Source: Candidatus Brachythrix odensensis (GTDB lineage Bacteria > Chloroflexota > Anaerolineae > J036 > Brachytrichaceae). Taken from it: DNA of 42,413 nt. Both the position numbers and the translations under genes were made by a program. Positions 31,340 to 41,170 of the stretch are shown piece after piece (the stretch's first letter is position 1; each line of letters opens with the position of its first letter). The stretch spans positions 1 to 42,413 of the forward strand of contig JADKDT010000020.1 of the NCBI GenBank assembly GCA_016714465.1, in the 5' to 3' direction. The notes below the pieces were generated by a model. It saw only the letters and a list, made by a program, of their open reading frames with translations. It made no database searches and was not told where the DNA came from.

Positions 31340-33959
31340 GTGGATTTTGCACCGCCGTTTGGCGCATGGCTAAAGGTCCGCCGCAGGCAGCTCGACCTGA
31401 CTCAGGTCGAACTTGCGAAGCGCGCCCATTACTCAACTGAGAGCATCCGCAAGGTCGAGGAGCGCGCCCATCCCGCGTCGCGGGCTTTAGCCACTGCGCT
31501 GCTTGTCCCCCTGGACATACCCGATTGCGATCAGGCCGCTTTTATCGCCTTTGCCCGCGGAGTCGATGTGCGCCAGCGGCTGAATCACCTGCCGGTGCCC
31601 CTCACCCCCATGATCGGGCGCGAAACGGAACTGGCCGCGCTTAAGGCGTTGCTTGCGCCCGGAGGAACCGCGCGCCTGATTACGCTGACCGGGCCGCCGG
31701 GCGTGGGCAAGTCGCGCCTGGCGATGCAGCTCGCCCATGATCTGCAACCGACTTACGCCGACGGCGCGTCTTTCGTTGCGCTCGCATCGATCTCGGACGG
31801 CGCCCACATCCCAACGGCCATCGCCAACACCTTGCGCCAGCGCGCGCTGGGCGGAAGGCCATCCATCGAGGCGATCTCAGCCTATCTCGGGCCGCGCGAG
31901 CTGCTGCTGACCCTCGACAATTTTGAGCATCTGCTCGACGGCGCCACGTTGATCAGCGATCTAGTATCGCGCTGCCCGCGCCTGCGCGTGCTGATCACGA
32001 GCCGGGCCCTCCTCGGCATTCTGGGTGAACACGTGGTCGAGGTCAAACCGCTCGAGCGGGCGCCCGCCATCGCGTTGTTCGTCCGGCAGGCGTCCGCGGT
32101 CAAGCCCGCTTTCGCCCTGACGCCCGAAAATGGCGTTGTCGTCGGCGAGATCTGCGGCAAGCTGGACGGCCTGCCGCTTGCCATCGAGCTGGCGGCCGCC
32201 CGCTCGCGCATGCTGACCCCGGCCCGTTTGCTCGAGCGGCTGACCCATCACACCGGGGCGCGTTTCGATCTGTTGACTAGCGGGCCGCGCGATGCGGACG
32301 CCCGCCAACGCACCCTGAGCGCGACCATCGACTGGAGTTACGCCCTGCTCAACGACACGGACAAACGGGTCTTCCGGCGCCTGGGTGTTTTCGTTGGCGG
32401 TTGCGCGCTGGATGGCGCGGCGGCGGTCTGTTGCGACGACGGCGATACGGCAATCGCCGAAGCGCTGATCCAATCCCTGCTCGACAAAGCCTGATCTACG
32501 AAAGCGAAGGCTTGGACGGTTCGCCCCGTTTTGCGATGCTCGAAATGGACCGCGGGTACGCCCGCCTCCGGCTCGAGGACGCCGGAGAAACCGACCGCAT
32601 GCTTCGTCGACGCACGGAGTATCTCAACATCTTGGCGATGCCGCGCGGCCCTATGTGCCGAAAGCCGACCAGACCGCCTGGCTCAAGCGGCTCGCCTCGG
32701 AGCGCGACAACATCTTCGCCGCCCTGGCCTGGTGCCGCTCGCCCAATGGCGACTACAGCCTTGGCCTGCGGCTTGCCGGCCGGATTGGCTGGGTGGTGAG
32801 CTGGGGATCGCTGTGGAACGCCTACATGCCAATCGACGACGCGCGCGGCTGGATGGATGACATCGAGGAAAGGGTCACCGCTCTGCCGCCCGAAATCCAG
32901 GCGGCCACCGTGTACGGCGTCTTCGATCTCGTGCAGTGTATGGGCGACTGGGAGAGCGCGCGCCGGTTGTTTGAACCGATTCGCGAGATTGCCCGGCGCA
33001 CCGGCGACACGCGCACGGCCTGGCACATGCTGTGGGTGGAGTGCGCCCAGCGCGACTTGCTTGATCGCGACTTTGCATCAGCCGTACCCTTCTATGAACA
33101 AATGATCGCCGACAGCGAAGAGGGTTCCGTCTGGCGGGCGCTCGCGCAGGGCATGTACGGCCGGGCTTTGGCCGCCAACGGCCAGCCAGGCCGTGCGATC
33201 ACGCTCCTGGAAGCCGGATTGGAGATCTGGCGAAAAAACGGCATCGTTTGGACGATGCTCGGCGGCACGTCAACCCTCCATTTTTCGCTCGCCCAGGCCC
33301 ATGCCTGGCAGGGTGATTTTGAAGCGGCTCGCAGTCACGCGGAGCGCGCGACCGCCGAGTTCCTGCAGGTCGGCTGGACGGCCTTCGAGGCAAGTCGCCT
33401 CGGGGCCATGGCAGCTCTGGCGAATGGGAGCGTCGACGGCTTCATCGCCAATGCAAGGCGGCATTTCGGGCTGCCGCCGGTGATCACCCTGGGCCGGGGA
33501 CCAACCCACCCCGTCTCCACCGGTTTCGCCATCGATGCCGCGCGATGTGTCCTCACGACCGCCAGGGCCGCGCTGGCCGCCTGGCACGGCGCCTTCCCCG
33601 ACCAGATCTGGCCCGCGCTGTTGATCCTCATCGCCCGGGAGTATGTTGCGCTCGGCCAAAACCAGGTCGCGTTTCGGCTATTTGGCGCCGCATCCGCGCA
33701 CGAGATCGCGCACGCGGATACTGATCTGGGCCGGTCGATCTCCGCCCGACTTGCCGAGCGCCGGACGCAGGCTTTGACCGACGCTTCTCTGTTCGAGCAG
33801 TGGCGCGTGGGGGAGCGGATGTCGCAGGAGGATGTGGCAGGCCTGCTCGGGAAAGCGCTTGACCCTACCAGACCGCGGACGACACACGGCGGAGCGCAGA
33901 CAAACCCCGGTGGGCGGCAAAATGCAGCTGGCGCTGTGCCGCCGGCCGTCGAGGCGTAG
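31340..33959 (+). CDS. HTH-STAND-TPR regulator 1, two frameshifts
   Basis: This cytoplasmic regulator of about 870 aa has an XRE-type helix-turn-helix (residues about 8-65, LDLTQVELAKRAHYSTESI), a STAND/NB-ARC-like ATPase with Walker A GPPGVGKSR (about 118) and Walker B LLLTLDNFEHLL (about 190), a winged region (LSATIDWSYALLND), and a long TPR-like helical part. The GTG start gives MDFAPPFGAWLK, matching its paralogue. Breaks at 32486-32488 (one A missing, then SLIYESEGLDG) and 32634-32635 (one G missing, then DAARPYVPKAD) are each fixed by one base in a run. Such proteins switch on ATP-dependent binding when the TPR part senses a ligand. It is divergent from the pseudo-hydrolase lipoprotein. 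Confidence 0.83.
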
Positions 33960-33966
33960 CCTCATC

Positions 33967-36611
33967 ATGGACTTCGCCCCTCCCTTCGGCACCTGGCTCA
34001 AGGCCCGCCGCAAGCAGCTCGACCTGACCCAGGCCGCCCTCGCCCAACGCGCCCACTACTCCACTATCGCCATCCATAAAGTCGAGGCCGGCGCCCAACC
34101 CACCTCGCACGCCCTCGCCGCCGCCCTCGCCGCAGCCCTCGACATCCCGCAGGCCGATCGGGCCGCCTTCATCGCCTTTGCCCGCGGTCTGCAGGTGCGC
34201 CAGCCGCTCAACCATCTGCCCCTCCCGCCCACAGCGATGCTCGGGCGCGAGGCCGACCTCGCCACGCTCTCGTCACTACTCGCCCCCGCCGGATCAGAGC
34301 GCCTGGTCACCCTGCTCGGCCCGCCGGGTGTCGGCAAGACCCGCCTCGCTCTCCAGATCGCCCGCGAGATGCAGCCTGCCTTCACCGATGGGGCCGCCTT
34401 TGTCCCCCTCGCCCCGCTATCCGACCCCGCCCACCTGCCCGGTGCCATCCTTAATGCCTTGCGCCAGCGCACCCCGGGTGGCGCGCCAGGCGCAGGCACG
34501 ATGTCGCTGATCGAAGCCATCTCTGAGTTCCTCGAATCGCGCGAGCTCCTCCTTACCCTCGACAACTTCGAGCATCTGCTGCACGGCGCCCCGCTCATCA
34601 CCGGACTCCTCGCCCGCTGCCCGCGCCTGCGCATGCTCGTCACCAGCCGCGAGCGCCTCAACCTCTCGGGCGAGCGGGTGGTCGAACTGCGGTCCTTGGC
34701 CCGCCCGGATGCGATCGCCCTGTTTGTCCGCCAGGCCGCCGCGGTCAAGCCCGGTTTCGCCAGCACCCCCCAGAACGAAGCCATCCTGGATGAGATCTGC
34801 GCCCATCTGGATGATCTGCCCCTGGCCATCGAACTCGCCGCCGCCCGCGCCCGCATGCTGACCCCGGCCCGCCTGCTAGCGCGCCTCACCGATCACGCCG
34901 GGGCGCGCTTCGAGCTGCTCAACACCGGCCCGCGCGACGCCGACCTCCGCCAACGCGCCCTGTCGTCCACCATCGACTGGAGCTATCGTCTGCTCAACGA
35001 GCCCGAGCAGCGCATCTTTCGGCGGATGAGCGTCTTCGCCGGCGGCTGCGACCTCGACGGCGCGGCGGCAGTCTGTCTTGACCCGGCCGACAAAGAGTCA
35101 CCTGACATCGCGGCGGCGGAGACGGCGCTGCAGTCGCTGCTGGACAAGAGCCTGATTTACGAGGCCGAGGGGCTCGATGGCTCGGCCCGCTTCAACCAGC
35201 TCGAGATGATTCGAGAGTACGCCTTGCTGCAACTTACCCAGAGCGGCGAAGTGGATGAGACGCTCCGCCGGCTTGCCATCCACCTCAACGCCCTCGGAGC
35301 GGCGTCTCAGCCCTATGTGCCCAAACCCAACAATATCGAATGGATCAAGCGCCTCAGCTCGGAGCGGGACAACATCGCGGCCGCGCTGGCGTGGTGCCGG
35401 ACCTCGGCTGGCGACTACAGCATGGGCCTGCTCATTGCCGGCCGGATCGGCTGCGCGATCAGTTGGGGCGCCTCCTTTGGATTCGCGACGCCGTTGCCAG
35501 GGATGGATGTGTGGTACGAGAGGATCGAGGAACGGATTGCGGCGCTCCCGGATGACGTGCAGGCCGCAACGCTCTTCGGCCTGGAGGATCTCGTCCATGC
35601 CACAGGTGAATGGGAACGCGCGCGGGTCGTCAATGAATTGACCCGAAGCGTTGCCCGAAGAACCGGCGATTGGCGGGTCGAGGCGGATGTCCTGTTCGCC
35701 GACTGCGTCCAGCATGACTACGTCGAGGGCGACTTCGCGCGAGCCGAGCCCGTCTACCTGCGGATGCTGGAGCTCACCCGGCGCGACACGTTGCGGCATG
35801 CCGTGTCGCTCGGGATGCTGGGGCGGGCGCTGGTCGCCTACCGCCAGGCTGAGCGCGCCATCCCGATGCTCGAGGCAGCGCTCGCCGTGTGGGACGAGCA
35901 CAACATCACCTGGAGCATGTTTGGCGGACAGGCTTCGATACACGAGTATTTGGCCTGCGCCCACATGTGGCGCGATGACTTCGGCGCGGCCGAAGCCCAT
36001 GCGCGGATGGCGCTGGACGCCTTTGCGGCTGCCGGGCTGGAGCCGAACGTCACCCCGGTACGGCAGGCTTTCAGCGCCCTGGCCGGAGGGCGGGCGGAGA
36101 CCTTCGGCGCGTGCGCGCTTCAGGGGCTGGCCTCCGGGGATCGTCGCGCAGGTGCGCCACCTGCGACCGGAGACGGAGCGATTACGGGCCTGCGGGAGAT
36201 AGCGTGCATGCCGCATGCCGCCGTCCACGCCCTTCGCCACACGCGTGGCGGACTCCCGACTGGGTATGGCGGCCGGCCCTCACCTGGCTTGGCAGCCTGC
36301 TGGCGGGGGTGAGATGCGTTCCGCTGGCGCTACAGATGTATGGCGCAGCCTGGGCTTCTCAGGCCGCGACGACTGGCGATCCGCGTCTGGCCGCCCTGAC
36401 CACGCGCCGGCTCGAACCGATCCGGACGGCGGCACTCGCCGATGAGGCATTGTTCGAGCACTGGCGCGCAGGTGAGCGCATGTCGCTCGACGACGTGGCA
36501 GCCGCGCTCGAAGCGTTTCTGGAATGGCCGCGCACCCACACCAATGACGGGCGCCTGATCAAAGCCGATGCGCCTGCGGTCCGCGGTCCGCGGTCGGCGG
36601 TCAAGGAATAG
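33967..36611 (+). CDS. HTH-STAND-TPR regulator 2, C-terminal frame breaks
   Basis: This paralogue of regulator 1 begins 8 nt after it and is collinear along its whole length (MDFAPPFGTWLKARRKQLDL, GPPGVGKTR, LLLTLDNFEHLL, LSSTIDWSYRLLNEPEQR, KSLIYEAEGLDG). The main frame is clean to about 36100. After ETFGACA the family sequence moves to another frame (FRGWPPGIVAQVRHLRPE) and then to a third (WRPALTWLGSLLAGVR ... FEHWRAGERMSLDDVAAAL) that runs to the stop at 36611. The last residues (AVRGPRSAVKE) come from a short GGTCCGCGGTC repeat. About 880 aa when repaired. The tail FEHWRAGERMS is shared with regulators 1 and 3. Confidence 0.83.
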
Positions 36612-36617
36612 TCGCCC

Positions 36618-36833
36618 ATGGACTTCACCCCGCCCTTCGCTGCCTGGCTCAAGGCCCGCCGCAGGCAGCGCGACCTGCTCGCGCCGAAGCTCGACAAGAT
36701 CCGAAACGCCGCGCTGGCGCGCGAGGAGTACTTTGCGCAGTGGCGGGCCGGCGAGGGCATGTCGCTCGATGACGCGGCGGCGCTGATGGCGGGAGTACTC
36801 GAGCGGGTGGGACGGCAGACGGCGGACCCCTGA
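36618..36833 (+). pseudogene. 71-codon relic of a third HTH-STAND-TPR regulator
   Basis: The frame joins the paralogues' first 20 or so residues (MDFTPPFAAWLKARRRQRDL) directly to their last 50 (LDKIRNAALAREEYFAQWRA, then GEGMSLDDAAALMAGVLE). About 800 codons, including the rest of the HTH, the ATPase and the TPRs, are gone, yet the frame stays open. It starts 6 nt after regulator 2. It is most likely the product of an internal deletion in a tandem triplication. If made, the 71-aa peptide keeps only the first helices of the HTH and the conserved tail; a regulatory micropeptide cannot be excluded. Confidence 0.75.
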
Positions 36834-36863
36834 CCACTGACGGCGGTCAGCGGTCCTGCCCCC

Positions 36864-39710
36864 TCACCACGCCGCCAGCTTCCAGATCTCGGGCTGCCAT
36901 TGCCCCGCGTCGACCCCGATCTCGGCGAAGATCGTCACGGCCTGCTTGAGCTGGGCGAGCGCCTCCGGCCGGCGGCCCGAGGCCCTGAAGAGATCAGCCA
37001 GATTATTGCGCAGGGCCGCCTCATGATGCCGGTCGCCGATCGCGGCGCACAACGCAAGCGCCTGTTCCACATGGGCAATGGCCTGGTCATGCTCGCCCGC
37101 CTCGCCCTCGCTCAGGGCGAGATTATTGAGCGCGGCAATCCGGGCAAAGGGATCGCGCAACACCTCGGCCAGCCCGAGGCTCCGGATCAGATGGCTGCGG
37201 GCCGCCCGAGCCTGGCCGGCATGGGTGGCCAGCATGCCCAGGATGTTGTGGGCCTGGCCCGAGGCGGAGGCGTCGCCGGCCGCTTCGGCCAGCTTCAGAG
37301 CCCGCCGGGCCTGCCGCGCCGCCCGGGCATCGTCGCCGCGCCGGTGATCGTTCAAGCTCCAATCGGCCAGGATGCGCGACTGCGCGGCGGCGTCCGCGCG
37401 GGCTTGGGCCAGTTCGAGGGCCGCCCGCAGATGGGCTTCGGCCGCCGCCCAGTCGCCCCGGCGCTGGCAGACGTCGCCGAGCTTGCGCTCGAGGGCCGCC
37501 TTCGCGCCGGAGTCCGGCGCTTGCCCCGCCGCGATCTCAAAGGCGGCGATCGCGCCCGAATAATCCCCCAGCAAGGTGCGTAGATCGCCGATGCGCTCGT
37601 GCAGGCGGCCCGCCTCGGGATGGCCCAGGGCCAGCGCGCGCTGGTAGTGCGAGAGCGCCTCGGCATTGGCGTACAGCCGGCGGGCATAATCGCCGGCCTG
37701 GGCATAACGGCCGGCGGCCTCCGTCTCGCGCCCGGCCTCGAACAGGTGCTGGGCGATCTGGCCGGCCAGGGCGTCGCTCTGGCCGCGAGCGCGGCCGCGC
37801 TTGATCAGGGCTGCGGCGGAGCGTATATGGAGCAGGCGCCGGCGGGCAAAGCCAAGCTCCGCCCGTGCCAGGTCACGCAGCTTCTCGTGGGAGAAGTCAA
37901 AGCGCGATCCTTCCTCAGCTCGGGCTTCCACAAGCGCGCCCGCAGCCAGCAGGGCCTCCATCCCGGCCGCCGTCTCCGCGTCGGAGCGGCCGCTCACCCA
38001 ACGTAACAGCTCGAGATCAAACGAACGCCCGATGACGGCGGCGGCCTCAAGGACCTGGCGATGCCCGTCGGCGATGCGATTGAGCCGGGCCCGCAGCAGT
38101 TCGCGCACGCGTTGCTGCAGCGGCGCCGGCGCCTCAGCCGGCGCGGCATCGACAGCCATCAGCGCCAGCGCCTCGGCGATGAACAGCGGCACACCTTCGC
38201 TCTCGCGATGAAGCTGGCGGGCCAGCCCGGCGGCGCCGGCCGCCTGCGCGGGCAAAGCCTTACGCACCCAGTCCTCGACATCCTGGGCGCTCAGCCGGCG
38301 CAGCGCGATCTGGGTAGCCATGCCCTCGCGGACTGCTTCGGCGAGCATGCGTCGCAGTGCGCGCTCGGCGTGGGCATCCTCGGTGCGCCAGGCCAGCATC
38401 AACGTCATGGGCCGGCCGCGCAGACGCCGCGCGATGTAGGAGAGCAGCTCGAGGGTGGCCTCGTCGGCAAAGTGCGCATCGTCGAGAAAGAAGACGCCGC
38501 CTGCGCCGAGCAGGGTGGACAACGTGGCAAGAACACCCTCAAAGAAGCGGCCCTGCGCGGCGGGGGTGACCGGCGATTCATCCAGGCGGGGGTCGGCGCG
38601 GCGGGCCAGCTCGGGCAGCAGGCGGGCGGCCTCGGCAAGCCAGTGCGGGGCAAGCGCGTCGAGGCGGGCGGCCAGACCGGGCTGGTCGAGACCCCGGCGC
38701 AGGGCTTCGGCCAGGGGCGCGTAGGCCAGGCTGGCTTCGCCCTCGAAGCAGCGTGCCTCGAGGACGACTGTCCCAGCCTCCCGCGCGGACGCCAGATAGG
38801 CCCTGGCGAGGTGGGTCTTGCCGATGCCGGCCTCTCCCTCCAGCGAGATCAGCCCGGATTTTTCACGCGCGCGCTGGAGCGTCTGCCATTGCCCTTTCCG
38901 GCCCACCAGCACGATGGCGCGCGCCGCGCCGAGTTCCAGCGGGGTGACCTCGCCAGGCAGCGGTCCTGACGGCGTCGCGGGCGCGGCCGCGCGCGGCTCG
39001 AATTTGTCCGCCCGGATCCGCTCGTGAAGCTGAACCGTCTCCTCGAGCGGCTGCACCCCCAGCTCGTTTTCCAACACCCGGGCGCACTCGCGATACTGCT
39101 GAAGCGCGCCATTGCGATCGCCGGACTGGGCCAGAAGCAGCATCACCGCCCGATGGGCCGGCTCGTGCAACCCATCCAGAGCCAGCCAGCGTCGGGCGTG
39201 GGGCAGCGCTTTGGCGGGCGATCCCTGCGCGGCCAGAACGCCCACCAGGCGCTCAAGCGCATCGCCCAGCTCGCGCCGAAGCTGTTCGGCCTGGGCGAAC
39301 TGCCAGTCGTCAAAGGGCGGGCTGTCGCGCAGGCTGAAGCCGCGCAGGAAATCATCGCGGTGAAGATGGACGGCCCGCGCAAGGGCCTGGGCATCGGCGC
39401 CGGGGACGGCGAGGCGGCGAAACTCGGCGATGTCCGACCAGACGCCCTCCCCCAGGGCGATGACCTCCCGATCGATGCGCAGATCATCCTCGGCAAAGAC
39501 CCGCCTCAGCGCGCTCAGCGTGCGGCGGAGCGAGCCGCGGGCGTGTTCGTCATCGGTCTCCGCCCATAGCAGGGTGGCCAGCGTCTCGCGCGGCTGGGGC
39601 TCCCCGGTGACGGCCAGATAGGCCAGCAGGGCCGGGGCCTTGCGGGTATCGAAGTCGACGGCGCGCCCGGCCTGCTCGATCCGGGGCGGTCCAAGGAAGT
39701 GCAGCTTCAC
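36864..39710 (-). CDS. SARP/AfsR-type transcriptional regulator with ATPase and TPR domains
   Basis: This 948-aa regulator is intact. The N-terminal OmpR-like winged helix (residues 1-95, MKLHFLGPPRIEQAGRAVDF; RGSLRRTLSALRRV) is followed by a BTAD domain (to about 235, with ALQQYRECARVLENELGVQP), a STAND-type ATPase (Walker A EGEAGIGKTHLARA near 290; Walker B VFFLDDAHFADEATLELL near 405) and TPR repeats (about 640-940). The GTG start at 39710 gives the family N-terminus. It is a separate family from the HTH-STAND pair upstream but has the same general plan. It faces them head-to-tail across about 30 nt of repeat sequence. Its target genes are unknown. Confidence 0.92.
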   Translation of the reverse strand: MKLHFLGPPRIEQAGRAVDFDTRKAPALLAYLAVTGEPQPRETLATLLWAETDDEHARGSLRRTLSALRRVFAEDDLRIDREVIALGEGVWSDIAEFRRLAVPGADAQALARAVHLHRDDFLRGFSLRDSPPFDDWQFAQAEQLRRELGDALERLVGVLAAQGSPAKALPHARRWLALDGLHEPAHRAVMLLLAQSGDRNGALQQYRECARVLENELGVQPLEETVQLHERIRADKFEPRAAAPATPSGPLPGEVTPLELGAARAIVLVGRKGQWQTLQRAREKSGLISLEGEAGIGKTHLARAYLASAREAGTVVLEARCFEGEASLAYAPLAEALRRGLDQPGLAARLDALAPHWLAEAARLLPELARRADPRLDESPVTPAAQGRFFEGVLATLSTLLGAGGVFFLDDAHFADEATLELLSYIARRLRGRPMTLMLAWRTEDAHAERALRRMLAEAVREGMATQIALRRLSAQDVEDWVRKALPAQAAGAAGLARQLHRESEGVPLFIAEALALMAVDAAPAEAPAPLQQRVRELLRARLNRIADGHRQVLEAAAVIGRSFDLELLRWVSGRSDAETAAGMEALLAAGALVEARAEEGSRFDFSHEKLRDLARAELGFARRRLLHIRSAAALIKRGRARGQSDALAGQIAQHLFEAGRETEAAGRYAQAGDYARRLYANAEALSHYQRALALGHPEAGRLHERIGDLRTLLGDYSGAIAAFEIAAGQAPDSGAKAALERKLGDVCQRRGDWAAAEAHLRAALELAQARADAAAQSRILADWSLNDHRRGDDARAARQARRALKLAEAAGDASASGQAHNILGMLATHAGQARAARSHLIRSLGLAEVLRDPFARIAALNNLALSEGEAGEHDQAIAHVEQALALCAAIGDRHHEAALRNNLADLFRASGRRPEALAQLKQAVTIFAEIGVDAGQWQPEIWKLAAW

Positions 39711-39774
39711 CGCAGGGCATTGTACGAGGGATCGTTACGGCGCCAGGGCGCGCTGGGTATCCGTCACGCTGCAG

Positions 39775-39855
39775 GGGCGAACACCCTAAGGGTTGGCCCA
39801 TTTGGTTTTGCGGCAGGGTCAAGCGTCATGGGGCCAACCCTTAGGGTGTTCGCCC
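39775..39855. repeat. 25-bp perfect inverted repeat with 31-nt spacer
   Basis: The arms GGGCGAACACCCTAAGGGTT... (39775-39799) and the exact complement (39831-39855) surround a T/G-rich spacer. Each arm also contains the smaller hairpin ACCCTAAGGGTT, shared with 10093-10107. It occupies the divergent gap between the SARP gene and the first membrane protein gene and could form a branched cruciform. Confidence 0.88.
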
Positions 39856-39903
39856 ACGCCTTACCGAACTCCCACCCGTAACGATCTCCGAACGCCAGGC
39901 CGG

Positions 39904-39909
39904 TAGGAT
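39904..39909 (+). promoter_or_regulatory. Candidate -10 element for leaderless membrane-protein gene
   Basis: TAGGAT lies 7 nt before the ATG at 39917 with no ribosome-binding site in between. Confidence 0.4.
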
Positions 39910-39916
39910 TTGGCCC

Positions 39917-41170
39917 ATGACGACATCCGGCCGTCCCTCCGCTCCAGAAGCCAGATCCTGGATTCCCTGGGCGCTGGCATTCCTCACCACGATCGGCGCC
40001 CTGGTGACCTTTGTCGACGTCCTGGATGCGCCCCATAACCGCGCCAGCGTCATCGCCATCGCCAGAATCGCGCTCGATGCGGTGTTCAAGATCGCGTTTG
40101 CCGTGGTCGGGGCGCTGATTCTCTCCCGCCTCGCCCGCAATCGGATTGGCGGGCTGCTCATGTTCATTGGAGTCGCCACCGGCGGGATTGGCGCGCTGGT
40201 ATCGCTCGCGGCCTCCGGCGCCAACAGCGGGGCAGAACCCACGCTTACGGACTCTCTGCTGGTCTGGCAGTCGATGTGGAGCTGGTGGCTGCTGATGGGC
40301 CCGTTGTTCCTCCTGCTGCTCATCTTCCCGACGGGTCGATTGCTGTCGCGGCGATGGCGATGGGTCGTTGGCATGCTCGGGTTGCTCTTTGCCTCCTTTA
40401 TGGCAGCCGCGACACTGTCTCCCGAGTGGCGGGAGACGGACAGCGGCAGAGTCGTGGCCAATCCCATCGTCTCGCTCCGGACGTCCGCAGCGCTTTCCGG
40501 TCCATCGGGGGCCTTTCTAGGGATCTGGTCCATCGCTCTCGCCGGAACCGCCATGCTCTGCGTGCTTTCCGTATTCGTGCGCTATCGCCGCGCGGATATC
40601 GTCGAACGCCGGCAACTCAACTGGTTTCTGTTCACCTGCGCCATTTTTATCGCCATCTACGTCGCCAGCGCCCTGGCCGTGACCGTCGGCGTTGAGAGTC
40701 CGGAATGGATGGGCCCCCTGCTCAACATCGCCTTTATCGGGTTCCCGGTTTCCATCGGCATCGCCATTCTGCGCCACCGGTTGTTTGACATCGACGTCAT
40801 CATCCGCCGCACCGCCACCTACGCGATCGTCTCGGCGGCGCTTCACATCGTCTACTTCGGGGCCAATGTCATCGCCCAAGGTGTGATCGGCGCGCTGGGC
40901 GGTCAACGGAATGAGGTCGCCATTGTGGCCAGCACCCTCGCCGTGGCTGCGCTATTCTCGCCCATCCGACGACGGGTGCAAAACACCATCGACCGGCGCT
41001 TCAACCGCCAGCGCTACGACGCCGACAAGGTCGTCGCCGACTTCGCAGAGTATGCGGCGCATGAAACTGATCTGGCCGCCTTGCAGACCCGCATCGTCGG
41101 CGTGGTGGCGGAGACCATCCAGCCGCGTCAGGTGACGGTGTGGGTGAGAGAAATCAATGATCACAAATAA
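39917..41170 (+). CDS. Multi-helix membrane protein, sensor-kinase-like input without kinase (copy 1)
   Basis: This 417-aa protein has seven or eight membrane helices in residues 15-330, including WWLLMGPLFLLLLIFPTGRL and, near the end, the block ILRHRLFDIDVIIRRTATYA. After the last helix comes a short cytoplasmic region (RRVQNTIDRRFNRQRYDADK, then ETDLAALQTRIVGVVAETIQ) that in related proteins leads into GAF and histidine kinase domains. Here it ends VTVWVREINDHK. The specific function is unknown; it may be a signal-sensing or signal-passing subunit. The next gene starts 14 nt before its stop. Confidence 0.82.
   Translation: MTTSGRPSAPEARSWIPWALAFLTTIGALVTFVDVLDAPHNRASVIAIARIALDAVFKIAFAVVGALILSRLARNRIGGLLMFIGVATGGIGALVSLAASGANSGAEPTLTDSLLVWQSMWSWWLLMGPLFLLLLIFPTGRLLSRRWRWVVGMLGLLFASFMAAATLSPEWRETDSGRVVANPIVSLRTSAALSGPSGAFLGIWSIALAGTAMLCVLSVFVRYRRADIVERRQLNWFLFTCAIFIAIYVASALAVTVGVESPEWMGPLLNIAFIGFPVSIGIAILRHRLFDIDVIIRRTATYAIVSAALHIVYFGANVIAQGVIGALGGQRNEVAIVASTLAVAALFSPIRRRVQNTIDRRFNRQRYDADKVVADFAEYAAHETDLAALQTRIVGVVAETIQPRQVTVWVREINDHK

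Noticed and set aside
39775..39855. Insertion-sequence ends
   Set aside because: The 31-nt spacer cannot encode a transposase and no target duplication was seen; it could at most be a tiny non-autonomous element.
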